Of a DNA stretch of 64,000 bases, positions 35,519 to 45,212 are shown in pieces (the first letter of the stretch is position 1; the number at the start of each line of letters is the position of its first letter). The stretch is taken from positions 62,001-126,000 of the forward strand of contig NZ_BJHU01000003.1 of the NCBI RefSeq assembly GCF_005405905.1. The letters are read 5' to 3'. This DNA comes from Acidovorax sp. NB1 (GTDB lineage Bacteria > Pseudomonadota > Gammaproteobacteria > Burkholderiales > Burkholderiaceae_C). The translations under genes and the position numbers were made by a program. The notes under the pieces are model-generated. The model made no database searches, had not been told where the DNA came from, and saw nothing but the letters and a program-made list of their open reading frames with translations.

Positions 35519-38308
35519 TCAGCCCGTGTTGCGCAGCCCGGCAGCAATCCCGTTGATGGAGATGTGGATACCCGTCTGCACCCGCTCGTCTCCCTGCCCC
35601 GCGCGCCAGCGGCGCACCAGCTCGACCTGCAAGTGGTGCAGCGGGTCGATGTACGGAAAGCGGTGCTTGATGGAGCGCGCCAGCGCGGTGTTGTGTGTCA
35701 GGCGCTGCTTGTCGCCCGTGATGCGCGTGAGCGCATCGGCCGTGCGCTGCCACTCGGCCTCGATGGCGGTGAACACTTTCTTGCGCAGGCGCGCGTCGGT
35801 CACCAGTTCGCTGTAGCGCGAGGCCAGGGCCAGGTCGCTCTTGGCCAGCACCATGTCCATGTTGGACAGCAGGGTGCGGAAGAAGGGCCACTGGCGGTAC
35901 ATCTTCTGCAGCAGGGCCAGCTGGGCCTTGGGGTCCTTGCCTTCGGTGTTGATGAAGGCTTCCACCGCCGAGCCAAAGCCGAACCAGCCGGGCAGCGTGA
36001 GGCGGCATTGCCCCCAGCTGAAGCCCCAGGGGATGGCACGCAGGTCTTCGATCTTCTGGCTGGCCTTGCGCGATGCAGGGCGCGAGCCAATGTTGAGTTC
36101 GGCAATCTCGCGGATGGGGGTGGAGTTGAAGAAATAGTCGGTGAAGCCCGGTGTCTCGTACACCAGCGCGCGGTAGCTGCCCATGCTGGCCAGCGAGAGC
36201 TGCGCGGCGGCGTCCAGGAAGGCCTTGGTCGCAGGCTTGGTGGGCTGCAGCAGGGTGGCTTCGAGCGTGGCGGCCACCAGGGTCTCGAGGTTGCGCCGGC
36301 CAATCTCGGGGTTGGCGTATTTGGAGGCGATCACCTCGCCTTGCTCAGTCAGGCGGATCTGGCCGCGCACGGTGCCAGGGGGTTGGGCCAGGATGGCCTG
36401 GTAGCTGGGGCCGCCGCCCCGGCCCACGGTGCCGCCCCGGCCATGGAACATGCGCAGCTGGATGCCGTGGGTGGTGGCGAGTTCGTCGAAGAGTTCGACG
36501 AGAGCGATTTCGGCGCGGTACAGCTCCCAGTTGCTGGTGAAGATGCCGCCATCCTTGTTGCTGTCGCTGTAGCCCAGCATGATGTCCTGTTCGCCACCGC
36601 TGCGCTGTACCAGCGCAGCCACACCGGGCAGTGCGTAGAACTCGCGCATGATGGGCGCGGCGTTGCGCAGGTCTTCGATGGTCTCGAACAGGGGCACCAC
36701 GATGAGGTGGTTGTGCGACTCGGCATCCAGCGTGCCGTTCATCAGCCCCACTTCCTTTTGCAGCAGCAGCACTTCGAGCAGGTCGCTCACCGTTTCGGTG
36801 TGGCTGATGATGTAGTGGCGGATGGCCTCGTGGCCAAAACGCTCGCGCATCACACGGGCGGTCTCGAAAATAGCCAGTTCGCCCTGTGTGTGGGCGGAAT
36901 ACTCGGCGCCCACCACGCGCAATGGGCGGGCGTCATTGAGCAGCTTGATCAGCAGCGCACGTTTGGCGGCTTCCTGCAGGCCTGCATAGTTCGGTTCGAT
37001 GCGCGCCTTGGCCAGCAGCTCGGCCACCACGTCTTCGTGTTTGTCGGAGCTTTGACGCAGGTCTACTGTGGCCAGGTGAAAGCCAAACACCTGAACGGCG
37101 CGGATCAGGGGGTGCAGGCGCTCTTGCGCCAGGGCTTCGCCGTGGTGCGACTTCAACGATGCTTCGATCACGCGCAGGTCCGCCAGAAATTCTTCGGCAC
37201 TGGCATACGCATTCTGCGGCGCCACGGCATGGCGCGCGGCCTCGCCACCCGTCAGGTCCTTGAGCGATGCAGCCAGGCGCGCGTAGATGCCGGTGAGCGC
37301 GCGGCGGTAAGGCTCGTCCACACGGTGCTCGTTGGTGTCGGGCGAACGCTGGGCCAGGGCCTCCATCTCGGCCGACACCTGCACCAGGCGGGCGGACAGC
37401 GACAGCTCGCCGCCCAGGTAGTGCACCTCAGTGAGGTAGTGGCGCAGGGCCACCTCGGCCTGGCGGCCCAGAGCGTATTGCAACGTCTGCGCCGTCACAT
37501 TGGGGTTGCCGTCGCGGTCGCCGCCGATCCACTGGCCCATGCGCAGAAAGCTGTGCACGGGGTATTGGCCCAGTTCGCTCTCCAGGTCGGCATAGATCTT
37601 GGGGATCTCGCGCAGGAAGGTGGCTTCGTAGTAAGAGAGCGCGTTCTCGATCTCGTCGGCCACGGTGAGCTTGCTGTAGCGCAACAGGCGCGTCTGCCAC
37701 AACTGGGCCACGCGGGCGCGCAGCTGGGCTTCGTTGGCGGCCAGCTCGCGCGGGGTGAGTGCGTCCTTGGCGCTGTTGTAGAGCTGGGCGCGCACCTGGA
37801 TGTCGTCGCGCGTTGCCAGCAGCTGGGCGATATCGCGCTCGGCATCCAGAATGCTCTTGCGCTGCACTTCGGTGGGGTGGGCCGTCAGCACCGGAGCCAC
37901 GTAGCTGCCGGCGAGCGTCTGCGAGATGGTCTTGGGTGCGATGCCAGCCCAGCGCAGGCGCGAGAGGGCGACTTCGATGCTGCCCTCTTGCGTGTCGCCC
38001 GCACGTTCGTGCACGGCGCGGCGTCGGATGTGGTGGCGGTCTTCGGCCAGGTTGGCCAGGTGGCTGAAGTAGGTGAAGGCGCGGATCACGCTCACCGTCT
38101 GGTCGCCCGAGAGCGACTTGAGCAGCTTCTTGAGCGCGCGGTCGGCCTCCTGGTCCGCATCGCGGCGGAAGGCCACGGAGAGTTTGCGCACCTGCTCGAC
38201 CAGCTCATACGCGGCCACGCCCTCCTGGTCCCGAATCACATCGCCCAGAATGCGGCCGAGCAGGCGGATGTCGTCGATCAGGGGCTGGTCCTTGTCGGAT
38301 CGTTTCAT
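35519..38308 (-). CDS. ppc: Phosphoenolpyruvate carboxylase
   Basis: A 929-residue enzyme converting PEP and bicarbonate to oxaloacetate to refill the TCA cycle. All catalytic segments are present: [11 protein letters not shown] with the catalytic His, [42 protein letters not shown] (the mobile loop and PEP site), and the C-terminal end RNTG. The start at 38308 ([10 protein letters not shown]) is chosen over an upstream in-frame codon because the preceding 29 codons are not conserved-looking. It diverges from hemC with a 131-bp gap. Confidence 0.97.
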   Translation of the reverse strand: MKRSDKDQPLIDDIRLLGRILGDVIRDQEGVAAYELVEQVRKLSVAFRRDADQEADRALKKLLKSLSGDQTVSVIRAFTYFSHLANLAEDRHHIRRRAVHERAGDTQEGSIEVALSRLRWAGIAPKTISQTLAGSYVAPVLTAHPTEVQRKSILDAERDIAQLLATRDDIQVRAQLYNSAKDALTPRELAANEAQLRARVAQLWQTRLLRYSKLTVADEIENALSYYEATFLREIPKIYADLESELGQYPVHSFLRMGQWIGGDRDGNPNVTAQTLQYALGRQAEVALRHYLTEVHYLGGELSLSARLVQVSAEMEALAQRSPDTNEHRVDEPYRRALTGIYARLAASLKDLTGGEAARHAVAPQNAYASAEEFLADLRVIEASLKSHHGEALAQERLHPLIRAVQVFGFHLATVDLRQSSDKHEDVVAELLAKARIEPNYAGLQEAAKRALLIKLLNDARPLRVVGAEYSAHTQGELAIFETARVMRERFGHEAIRHYIISHTETVSDLLEVLLLQKEVGLMNGTLDAESHNHLIVVPLFETIEDLRNAAPIMREFYALPGVAALVQRSGGEQDIMLGYSDSNKDGGIFTSNWELYRAEIALVELFDELATTHGIQLRMFHGRGGTVGRGGGPSYQAILAQPPGTVRGQIRLTEQGEVIASKYANPEIGRRNLETLVAATLEATLLQPTKPATKAFLDAAAQLSLASMGSYRALVYETPGFTDYFFNSTPIREIAELNIGSRPASRKASQKIEDLRAIPWGFSWGQCRLTLPGWFGFGSAVEAFINTEGKDPKAQLALLQKMYRQWPFFRTLLSNMDMVLAKSDLALASRYSELVTDARLRKKVFTAIEAEWQRTADALTRITGDKQRLTHNTALARSIKHRFPYIDPLHHLQVELVRRWRAGQGDERVQTGIHISINGIAAGLRNTG

Positions 38309-38439
38309 GGTGCGTGAGTCTCCGGAGGTGGGTGGTGGCCGGGAGCCGCCTGCCCCCGTGTCCCCCGGGGCGCACCAGCCCCAGTGCGGGCGCATGCTAG
38401 CATCGCCGGCCCCTGAAAGATTACAAACAGGTTACGAAC

Positions 38440-39381
38440 TTGAGCCTCCAGAACGCCCCTCTTTCCATCGTGATCGCCACGCGCGAGAGCCGCCTGGCGC
38501 TGTGGCAGGCCGAGCATGTGCAGGCCCTTTTGCGCGCGCAGGGCCACCAGGTGGAGCTGCTGGGCATGACCACCAAGGGCGACCAGATCCTCGACCGGTC
38601 GCTGTCCAAGGTGGGCGGCAAGGGCCTGTTTGTGAAAGAGCTGGAAGTGGCGCTGGAAGAAGGCCGCGCCCACATCGCCGTGCACTCGCTGAAAGATGTG
38701 CCGATGGAGCTGCCCGAGGGCTTTGCGCTGGCCTGCGTGATGGAGCGCGAAGACCCGCGCGATGCCTTTGTCTCGCCCAACTACGCGAACATTGACGCCC
38801 TGCCCCAGGGGGCGGTGGTGGGCACATCGAGCCTGCGCCGCCAGGTGCTGCTCCAGGCCCTGCGGCCTGACCTAAAGATTGAGCCCTTGCGCGGCAACCT
38901 GGACACCCGCCTGCGCAAGCTGGACGAAGGCCAGTACGACGCCATCGTACTGGCGGCTGCGGGCCTGAAGCGCCTGGGGCTCGAATCCCGCATCCGTGCC
39001 ACCTTCGCGCCCACCGCCATGTTGCCTGCGGCAGGCCAGGGCGCACTGGGCATCGAAGTGCGCAGCGACCGGCAAGACCTCATCGACGCGCTGGCACCGC
39101 TGGCCCATCAGCCCACCTGGCTCACCGTGGCCGCCGAGCGCGCCGTGAGCCGCGCGATGGGCGGCAGCTGCTCCATGCCGCTGGCGGCGCACGGCACGCT
39201 GAACGGCAGCGTGCTGCAGCTCGACGCGGCCTGGGGTGACCCGGACGGCCAGGCCCCGCTGGTCCGTGCCGCAGCCAGCGCGCCCGTCACGACCCTGGCT
39301 CAGGCCGAAGCGCTGGGCGACGCGATTGCACAGCGCCTGCGCGCCGGTGGTGCGCGGGGTGTGGACCCGGCCCACGCCTGA
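38440..39381 (+). CDS. hemC: Porphobilinogen deaminase (hydroxymethylbilane synthase)
   Basis: A 313-residue enzyme joining four porphobilinogen units into hydroxymethylbilane in tetrapyrrole synthesis. The motifs are [75 protein letters not shown], and the dipyrromethane-cofactor Cys in [15 protein letters not shown] at 38440 appears to be the start, as no ATG precedes the conserved N-terminus. hemD follows 5 bp after the stop, so hemC-hemD-hemX-hemY is one operon. Confidence 0.96.
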   Translation: MSLQNAPLSIVIATRESRLALWQAEHVQALLRAQGHQVELLGMTTKGDQILDRSLSKVGGKGLFVKELEVALEEGRAHIAVHSLKDVPMELPEGFALACVMEREDPRDAFVSPNYANIDALPQGAVVGTSSLRRQVLLQALRPDLKIEPLRGNLDTRLRKLDEGQYDAIVLAAAGLKRLGLESRIRATFAPTAMLPAAGQGALGIEVRSDRQDLIDALAPLAHQPTWLTVAAERAVSRAMGGSCSMPLAAHGTLNGSVLQLDAAWGDPDGQAPLVRAAASAPVTTLAQAEALGDAIAQRLRAGGARGVDPAHA

Positions 39382-39386
39382 GCCCC

Positions 39387-40199
39387 ATGCCCACGCCCCG
39401 GGTGATCGTCACGCGGCCTGCCCGCGAGGCTGCGCACTGGGTCGGGCTGCTGGCCGCACATGGCGTCCCGGCCGTGGCCCTGCCGCTGATTGACATTGGC
39501 CCCTGCCCCGACGCGGCGGCGCAGCATGCGCTGGCCCAGGCCCATGCCCGGCTGGCGCAGTACCGGGCGCTGATGTTTGTCAGCGGCAACGCCGTGGTTC
39601 ATTTCTTTGAGAAAAAATCGGCCTTTGCGCGCGACAGTCAAGCGCTTTTAGCTATAAAAGCAAGAGCATGGGCACCTGGCCCCGGCACAGCGCGCGCGCT
39701 GGAGCAGGCCGGGGTGCCGCCAGACCGCATTGACGGCCCGGCGCCCGACGCCCCGCAGTTCGACTCGGAAGCGCTGTGGCAGGAGGTGGCCGGGCAAATC
39801 CAGCCCGGCGACCGGGTGCTGATCGTGCGCGGGCGCTCTGGCTGTGTGCACGACACGGCCCAGGGCAGCGGGCGCGACTGGCTGGCCCGGCAGATCGAGG
39901 CCGCAGGCGGTCAGGTGGACTTTGTGGTGGCCTACCAACGCGGCGCCCCCCGGCTGACCCCGGCCGAGGTGGCGTTGGCGCAACAGGCGGCGCAGGACGG
40001 ATCGGTCTGGCTGCTGAGCAGCTCCGAAGCCGTGGCGCACCTGTCAGAGGCCCTGCCCGGCCAGCGCTGGGGGGCGGCGCGTGCGCTGGCCACCCACCCG
40101 CGCATTGCCGAAGCGGCGCGTGCGGCGGGCTTTGGCACCGTGGGGGAATGCCGTCCGGCGCTGGAAGACGTGGTGGCCTCGATAGAATCGGCCGCATGA
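39387..40199 (+). CDS. hemD: Uroporphyrinogen-III synthase
   Basis: A 270-residue two-lobed HemD that cyclises hydroxymethylbilane to uroporphyrinogen III. Typical stretches are VIVTRPAREAAHWVGLLAAHG, ALMFVSGNAVVHFF, WAPGPGTARALEQAGV, RVLIVRGRSG and WLLSSSEAVAHL. Residues about 76-92 (KKSAFARDSQALLAIKA), in the variable loop after the first sheet, are encoded by an AGCTAT-family interspersed repeat kept in frame. The gene overlaps hemX by 4 bp (ATGA). Confidence 0.94.
   Translation: MPTPRVIVTRPAREAAHWVGLLAAHGVPAVALPLIDIGPCPDAAAQHALAQAHARLAQYRALMFVSGNAVVHFFEKKSAFARDSQALLAIKARAWAPGPGTARALEQAGVPPDRIDGPAPDAPQFDSEALWQEVAGQIQPGDRVLIVRGRSGCVHDTAQGSGRDWLARQIEAAGGQVDFVVAYQRGAPRLTPAEVALAQQAAQDGSVWLLSSSEAVAHLSEALPGQRWGAARALATHPRIAEAARAAGFGTVGECRPALEDVVASIESAA
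39612..39660. repeat. AGCTAT-family repeat translated inside hemD
   Basis: The order GGCCTTTGCGCGCGAC, TCAAGCG, TTTTAGCTATAAAA aligns closely with the intergenic copy at 45908-45965 (GGCCGCTACCGCGCGAC, TCAAGCG, AATAGCTATATA). The element is a multiple of three long with no stop in the hemD frame. Confidence 0.72.
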
Positions 40200-41332
40200 G
40201 TTCTGCGCCGCCCAACGACCTGCCTCCAGCCCCCACCGCCGCCCCTGTGGCCGCACCCGTGGGCGCGCCTGCGGCAGGCCCTGCAGCAGCGACACCCGCT
40301 GCAGGCGGCCCCACGCCAGGCCGGGGGAGCGCCGTCACCCTGCTGCTGGGCGCCGTGGCCGCAGCCGCGCTGGTCAGCAGCGGCATGCTGTGGCAAAAGC
40401 TCAGCGCCATCCAGGAACAGCTCGCCCGGCAGTCCGCCGACTCGGGTGCGCAGGCCATCGAGGCCCGCACCATGGCCCGCCAGGCCGAAGAGCTGGTGCG
40501 CGAGACGGCCGCCCGCCTGTCGGTGGCCGAAGCCCGAGTGAGCGAAGTGGCGCTGCAGCGCAGCCAGCTCGAAGAACTGATGCAAAGCCTGTCGCGTTCG
40601 CGCGACGAAAACCTGGTGGTGGACATCGAATCCGCCATCCGCCTCGCTCAACAACAGGCCCAGCTCACCGGCAGCCTGGAGCCGCTGGTGGCCGCCCTCA
40701 AGAGCGCCAATCAGCGCATCGAGCGTGCCGCCCAGCCGCGCCTGGCGCCCGTGCAGCGCGCCATCGGCCGCGACCTGGACCGCCTGACCCGTGCCACCGT
40801 GACCGACACCGCCGGCCTGCTGGGCCGCCTCGACGACCTGGTGCGCCAGGTGGACGAGCTGCCCGTGCTCAACGCCGTAGCCCAGGCTGCGTCCACCAAG
40901 CGCCTGTCCACCGGCCCCGCCGCCCCGGGCAGTGCCCCCGCCCCCACCGAAGGCCTGGCCTGGTGGCAGGCAGCCCTGCAACGCAGCTGGGAGGTGGTGC
41001 GCGACGAGGCCAGGGGCCTGGTGCGCGTGAGCCGCATCGACCAGCCCGAGGCCATCCTGCTGGCGCCCGAACAAACCTTTTTCCTGCGCGAAAACCTCAA
41101 GCTCAAGCTGCTCAACGCGCGCCTGGCCGTGCTGGCACGCCAGTTCGACTCGGCCCGCGCCGACCTGGGCGCCGCCACGGTGGCGCTCAACAAATACTTC
41201 GACCCGGCCGCACGGCGCACCCAGATCGCCGCCAATACGCTGCAGACCGCCCAGGCCAGCCTGAAGGCGGCCGAACAGCCCCGCCTGGACGAAACCCTGT
41301 CCGCGCTGGCCACTGCGGCAGCGGGCCGGTAA
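40196..41332 (+). CDS. hemX: HemX-like membrane protein of the hemCD operon
   Basis: A 378-residue protein. An Ala/Pro-rich cytoplasmic tail (about 45 residues) is followed by one transmembrane helix (SAVTLLLGAVAAAALVSSGMLW), a coiled-coil (about 65-150: SAIQEQLARQSADSGAQAIEARTMARQAEELVRET) and a periplasmic HemX domain (WWQAALQRSWEVVRDEARGLVRVSR, APEQTFFLRENLKLKLLNARLAVLARQFDSARADL). HemX proteins are often annotated as uroporphyrinogen-III methyltransferase, but this one has no such catalytic domain. It likely has a structural or regulatory role in haem synthesis. Confidence 0.9.
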   Translation: MSSAPPNDLPPAPTAAPVAAPVGAPAAGPAAATPAAGGPTPGRGSAVTLLLGAVAAAALVSSGMLWQKLSAIQEQLARQSADSGAQAIEARTMARQAEELVRETAARLSVAEARVSEVALQRSQLEELMQSLSRSRDENLVVDIESAIRLAQQQAQLTGSLEPLVAALKSANQRIERAAQPRLAPVQRAIGRDLDRLTRATVTDTAGLLGRLDDLVRQVDELPVLNAVAQAASTKRLSTGPAAPGSAPAPTEGLAWWQAALQRSWEVVRDEARGLVRVSRIDQPEAILLAPEQTFFLRENLKLKLLNARLAVLARQFDSARADLGAATVALNKYFDPAARRTQIAANTLQTAQASLKAAEQPRLDETLSALATAAAGR

Positions 41333-41344
41333 AGGGCGGTACGC

Positions 41345-42622
41345 ATGCGCGCTGCACTCTGGCTCCTGGCGTTGTTTGGCGTGGCCGTGGCCACCGCCTT
41401 GTTTGCGGGCAACAACCAGGGCACCATCACCCTGTACTGGCCGCCGTACCGCATCGACCTGTCGCTCAACATGGTGTTGCTGCTGCTGGTGGGCGGGTTC
41501 GTCACCCTCTATGCGGCACTGCGCGCCCTGGCTGCGCTGCTCGAATTGCCCCACCAGGCCCGCCGCTGGCGCGTGCAGCAAAAGGAGCGTGCGATGCACG
41601 CCGCCTTGCTTGATGCGCTCACCCACATGCTGGGGGGCCGCTTCATCCGCTCGCGCAAGGCCGCCGTGGCGGCGCTGTCGCAGGAACACGCTCTGGAGGC
41701 CAGTGGCGAGGCCGTGCCCCACGGCAAACAGCTGCGCGCCCTGGCCCACATGATTGCAGCCGAGGCATCGCATGCCCTGCAAGACCGCGCCACACGCGAA
41801 AGCCATTTGCAGGACGCCCTGCAGGAAGCCCCGATGCGTGGCACGGTGAACGAGCAGGAAATGCACGAAGGCGCCCAGATGCGCGCTGCCCGCTGGTCGC
41901 TCGACGATCGCGATGCCAGCGCCGCCCTGGAGCGCCTGGCCGCCCTGCCCCAGGGCGCAGCCCGCCGCACGCTGGCACTGCGCATCAAGCTCAAGGCCAC
42001 ACGCCTGGACCGGCAGACCCAGGAAGCGCTGGACACCGCCCGCCTGCTGGGCAAACACCGCGCCTTCTCACCCGCCGCAGCACAAAGCATCGTGCGGGGC
42101 CTGGCCACCGAACTCATCAACAGCGCCCACGACACCGCCCAGCTGCAGCAGATCTGGCTGTCGCTGGAACCTGCCGAGCGCAGCATGCCCGAGCTGGCCA
42201 TCCACGCGGCGCAACGCCTGGCCGCGCTGGGCGGCGAAGCCACCCAGGTGCGCGCCTGGCTGCTGCCCGTGTGGGAACGCATGGTGGACCTGCCCGATGC
42301 CCTGGCAGATCACCACGCGCTGAAGCTGGTGCGTGCACTCGAAGCCGGGCTCGACGAACTCGACGCCCCCTGGCTGGCCCGCATCGAATCGGCCCACCAG
42401 ACCAACCCGCGCGACGCCCGGCTGCAGTACCTGGCAGGCATGGCCTGCCTCAAGCGCCAACTCTGGGGCAAGGCCCAGCAGCTGCTGACCCAGTCGGCCC
42501 AGCAACTGACCGACCCCCAGCTGCGCACCAGCGCCTGGCGCCGCCTGGCTGAACTGGCCGAGCAGCGCGGCGACGAAAGCGCCGCCGCCAACGCCTGGAA
42601 GCAGGCCGCGCTGAACCGCTAA
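41345..42622 (+). CDS. hemY: HemY-like protoheme IX biogenesis protein
   Basis: A 425-residue membrane protein. Two N-terminal helices (LWLLALFGVAVATALFAG and LNMVLLLLVGGFVTLYAALRAL) flank a short periplasmic loop with NNQGTITLYWPPYRIDLS, then comes a TPR-like helical region to the C-terminus (HALEASGEAVPHG, LEALQEAPMRG-type repeats, NPRDARLQYLAGMACLKRQLWGKAQQLL). This is the proteobacterial HemY of the hemCDXY operon, unrelated to the Bacillus protoporphyrinogen oxidase of the same name. The 386-bp gap that follows (42623-43008) shows no recognisable gene, repeat or terminator. Confidence 0.92.
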   Translation: MRAALWLLALFGVAVATALFAGNNQGTITLYWPPYRIDLSLNMVLLLLVGGFVTLYAALRALAALLELPHQARRWRVQQKERAMHAALLDALTHMLGGRFIRSRKAAVAALSQEHALEASGEAVPHGKQLRALAHMIAAEASHALQDRATRESHLQDALQEAPMRGTVNEQEMHEGAQMRAARWSLDDRDASAALERLAALPQGAARRTLALRIKLKATRLDRQTQEALDTARLLGKHRAFSPAAAQSIVRGLATELINSAHDTAQLQQIWLSLEPAERSMPELAIHAAQRLAALGGEATQVRAWLLPVWERMVDLPDALADHHALKLVRALEAGLDELDAPWLARIESAHQTNPRDARLQYLAGMACLKRQLWGKAQQLLTQSAQQLTDPQLRTSAWRRLAELAEQRGDESAAANAWKQAALNR

Positions 42623-43008
42623 GAACCTGTTCTAAGCCACCAGCCCCCTGGCAGCATCCACACGCCGGGGGCGGCTCCAAAGCAGCCCGGTGGGCGGGCA
42701 CTCTCCGCCAGAGCGCTCCAACGCCAACATCCGCCCCCTTCGGCCACCCCTGTCGGCTCCCACGCGCGGCATTGCGCCGCCTGGCCCGGCGTGCCTGCGC
42801 GCACCTGGTTGCCCGCAAAAAAAGCGCAAAGCATTGGGGAACTTTGATTGCTGGGGGCTTCTCAATTCATTTTTTTTGAAATGAAGCGTCAATCTGCCTG
42901 AAGCCTCGCCCGGCAGGTGCTTCCTACACTGCCTTCACGCCGTACCCGCCCGCATCCTACCGGGCCCCGGCACACAGGTTTCCAGCCCTTTCACTGCACA
43001 CGCTTTTG

Positions 43009-43578
43009 ATGACTGCTTCTGCCACCACCACGGCCACCGCCCCGCGCCGTTACACGCGCACCGCCATGCTGCTGCACTGGGTGCTGGGCCTTGCGCTGAT
43101 CAGCCTGTTTGGCGTGGGCATCTACATGACGGGCCTGCCGTTTTCGCCGCAGCGGCTCAAGCTCTACAACTGGCACAAGTGGGCGGGGGTCATCCTGCTG
43201 GTGCTGTCGGTTCTGCGCCTGCTGTGGCGTGCCACGCACCGCCCGCCAGCCCTGCCATCGGCGATGGCCAAGGCCATGCCCGGCTGGCAGAAACTGGCCC
43301 ACCATGGCACCCACGGGCTGCTGTACGCCCTGTTCTTTGCCGTGCCGCTGATTGGCTGGGCCTACAGCTCGGCCGCAGGGTTCCCCATCGTGTTCATGGG
43401 CCTGTGGCAGCTGCCCGACTTTGTGCCCGTGAGCAAGGAGCTGGCCGAGGCCATCAAGCCCTGGCACCAGATCACCGCCTTCGCCATGGCGGGCCTGGTG
43501 CTGCTGCATGTGGCCGCCGCCATCAAGCACCACCTCATCGACCGCGATGGCCTGCTCTCGCGCATGCTGCCCTGGTAA
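43009..43578 (+). CDS. Cytochrome b561
   Basis: A 189-residue di-haem cytochrome b561 with four membrane helices. Haem-ligand histidines sit in LLHWVLGLALISLFGVG, KLYNWHKWAGVILLVLSVLRLLWR, HHGTHGLLYALFFAVPLIGWAYS and VLLHVAAAIKHHLI. It probably passes electrons between the quinone pool and a periplasmic partner. It is followed on the same strand by two YceI-family proteins, a frequent trio. The ATG at 43009 is preferred over the TTG one codon earlier. Confidence 0.93.
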   Translation: MTASATTTATAPRRYTRTAMLLHWVLGLALISLFGVGIYMTGLPFSPQRLKLYNWHKWAGVILLVLSVLRLLWRATHRPPALPSAMAKAMPGWQKLAHHGTHGLLYALFFAVPLIGWAYSSAAGFPIVFMGLWQLPDFVPVSKELAEAIKPWHQITAFAMAGLVLLHVAAAIKHHLIDRDGLLSRMLPW

Positions 43579-43777
43579 ACGGGGCGTTCCCTGATCTACT
43601 CGCCTGCACCTCACGCCCCCTCTCCTCTGGACGGGGTATGCACCCGGTGGCCCGGCTTTGCCGCTCTCACAGGCGCACAGGCCACGGCCTCACCAGTCTC
43701 CAACACTGCCAGCGGCGCGCAGCGCCCTCGGCCACCGACACGGCTTTCACTTTCTGTCTTTTGAACGGAGTTTGCGA

Positions 43778-44353
43778 ATGAATCTGTCTTCCCCCCTGTC
43801 CCGCATCGTGCTCGGCGCCGCCCTGGTGGTGGGCGCCCAGGCCGCCATGGCCCAGCAGCAGCTGGTGCCCGCCCAGAGCGAGGTGCAGTTCACCGCGCGC
43901 CAGATGGGCGTGCCGCTGGACGGCCATTTCAAGAAGTTCAGCGCCCAGGTGGCGTTTGACCCGGCCAAGCTGGCCAGCAGCAAGATCGCCCTCACGGTGG
44001 ATACCGGCAGCGCCACGCTGGGCTCGCGCGAGACCGACGCGGAATTGCCCAAGCCCACCTGGTTCAACGTGCCCAAGTTCCCGCAGGCGCAGTTCGAGTC
44101 CACCAGCATCAAGGCGCTGGGCGGCGGCAAGTTCGAAGTGGCGGGCAAGCTCACCATCAAGGGCACGCCACAGAACGTGACCGTGCCGGTCACACTGACC
44201 CAAAGCGGCGCCACCACCACGGCCACCGGCACCCTGCCCATCAAGCGCTTGGCGTTCAAGATCGGTGAGAACGAGTGGGCCGACACCTCGATGGTGGCCG
44301 ACGACGTGACCGTGAAGTTCAAGCTCGCACTGACCGGCGTAGGCAAGCTGTGA
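43778..44353 (+). CDS. YceI-family periplasmic protein (first copy)
   Basis: A 191-residue secreted protein. The signal peptide LSSPLSRIVLGAALVVGAQAAMA is followed by the YceI lipocalin-like barrel: LVPAQSEVQFTARQMGVPLDGHFKKFSAQVAFDP, DAELPKPTWFNVPKFPQAQFESTSIKAL, and KLTIKGTPQNVTVPVTL. YceI proteins bind isoprenoid or other lipids such as polyprenyl quinones. Here the neighbour is cytochrome b561, so a quinone-linked role is reasonable. It has ACGGAG before the start. The gap 43579-43777 shows nothing recognisable. Confidence 0.92.
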   Translation: MNLSSPLSRIVLGAALVVGAQAAMAQQQLVPAQSEVQFTARQMGVPLDGHFKKFSAQVAFDPAKLASSKIALTVDTGSATLGSRETDAELPKPTWFNVPKFPQAQFESTSIKALGGGKFEVAGKLTIKGTPQNVTVPVTLTQSGATTTATGTLPIKRLAFKIGENEWADTSMVADDVTVKFKLALTGVGKL

Positions 44354-44449
44354 CCGGTCTTTGACCGGTCTCTGGCTGCAGCGCCGCCTCTTTCGTCCTC
44401 CGTTTTCCCCTGGTTCGTTTCGTAGTTCCTCTTTTCAAGGAGTCTTTTC

Positions 44450-45028
44450 ATGCGCAAGTCCCTGTTCTCCCTGCTCGCCGTGGCCGCTGCCACTGCAATG
44501 ACCGCTGGCGCCGCCCAGGCCGCCAACTACGCCATCGACCCCACGCACACCTTTGTGACGTTCGAGATCGGTCACTTTGGCGCCACCACCAACCGCGCCC
44601 GCTTCGACAAGAAGCAAGGCACGGTCGAGTTTGATCGCGCCGCCAAGACCGGCAAGGTGGAGATCTCCATCGACACCACCTCGGTGAACTCGGGCACGCC
44701 TCCGTTTGACAAGCACCTGCAAAGCGCCGACCTGTTCGACGCCGCCAAGCACCCCACGATCAAGTTCGTGTCCGACAAGTTCAGCTTCAACGGCGACAAG
44801 GTCAGCGAAGTGACCGGCCAGCTCACGCTGCTGGGCAAGACCGCGCCCGTCACCCTGAAGGCCACGCAGTTCAACTGCTACGACAGCCCGATGCTCAAGC
44901 GCGAAGTGTGCGGCGGCGACTTTGAAACCACCATCGACCGCACCCAGTGGGGCATGAACTACGGCGTGGAATGGGGCTTCCCCAAGAACGTGCGCCTGGT
45001 GGTGCAGATTGAAGCTGTGAAGCAGTAA
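44450..45028 (+). CDS. YceI-family periplasmic protein (second copy)
   Basis: A 192-residue secreted protein. The signal RKSLFSLLAVAAATAMTAGAAQA precedes NYAIDPTHTFVTFEIGHFGATTNRARFDKKQGTVEFD and the LQSADLFDAAKHPTIKFVSDKFSFNGDKVSEVTGQLTLLGKTAPVTL segment typical of YceI. It has two Cys (NCYDSP and REVCGGDF) that may form a disulfide and are absent from the first copy. The two paralogues are clearly diverged and likely bind different lipids. A terminator follows at 45091. Confidence 0.94.
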   Translation: MRKSLFSLLAVAAATAMTAGAAQAANYAIDPTHTFVTFEIGHFGATTNRARFDKKQGTVEFDRAAKTGKVEISIDTTSVNSGTPPFDKHLQSADLFDAAKHPTIKFVSDKFSFNGDKVSEVTGQLTLLGKTAPVTLKATQFNCYDSPMLKREVCGGDFETTIDRTQWGMNYGVEWGFPKNVRLVVQIEAVKQ

Positions 45029-45090
45029 ACCAGCACGCCTCCAAGACAGAGGTGCCACGAGCCCTGAGCCCTGGACCCTCTTCTGTGCAA

Positions 45091-45126
45091 GCCACCCGCA
45101 GCATCCGTGTTGCGGGTGGCTTTTTC
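45091..45126 (+). terminator. Rho-independent terminator after the YceI genes
   Basis: GCCACCCGCA (45091-45100) pairs with TGCGGGTGGC (45111-45120), followed by TTTTTC. It ends the b561-yceI-yceI unit. Confidence 0.93.
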
Positions 45127-45159
45127 TTTGGTGGCTCGTTCTATTGAAAATTAACTTAA

Positions 45160-45174
45160 CGTAAATCAATTACG
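45160..45174. promoter_or_regulatory. AT-rich palindrome in front of the VOC-family gene
   Basis: CGTAA-ATCAA-TTACG is a perfect 5-bp inverted repeat with a 5-bp centre in a markedly AT-rich stretch (45140-45190), 39 bp before the VOC start. TTGAAA at 45144-45149 could be a -35. It may be the operator for a dimeric repressor. Confidence 0.45.
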
Positions 45175-45212
45175 AATAGTAGAATTACCAAACCGATTTG
45201 AGGAGACTCCGC

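Noticed and set aside
35564-38317. 917-codon open frame on the plus strand over ppc
   Set aside because: Antisense shadow of ppc with low-complexity composition.
41345-42622. HemY as protoporphyrinogen oxidase
   Set aside because: The protein has two N-terminal helices and TPR-like repeats and no FAD-binding motif, so it is the proteobacterial HemY, not the oxidase.
42690-42884. Small open frame in the gap after hemY
   Set aside because: No ribosome-binding site, Pro/Arg-rich translation and no partner; treated as non-coding.
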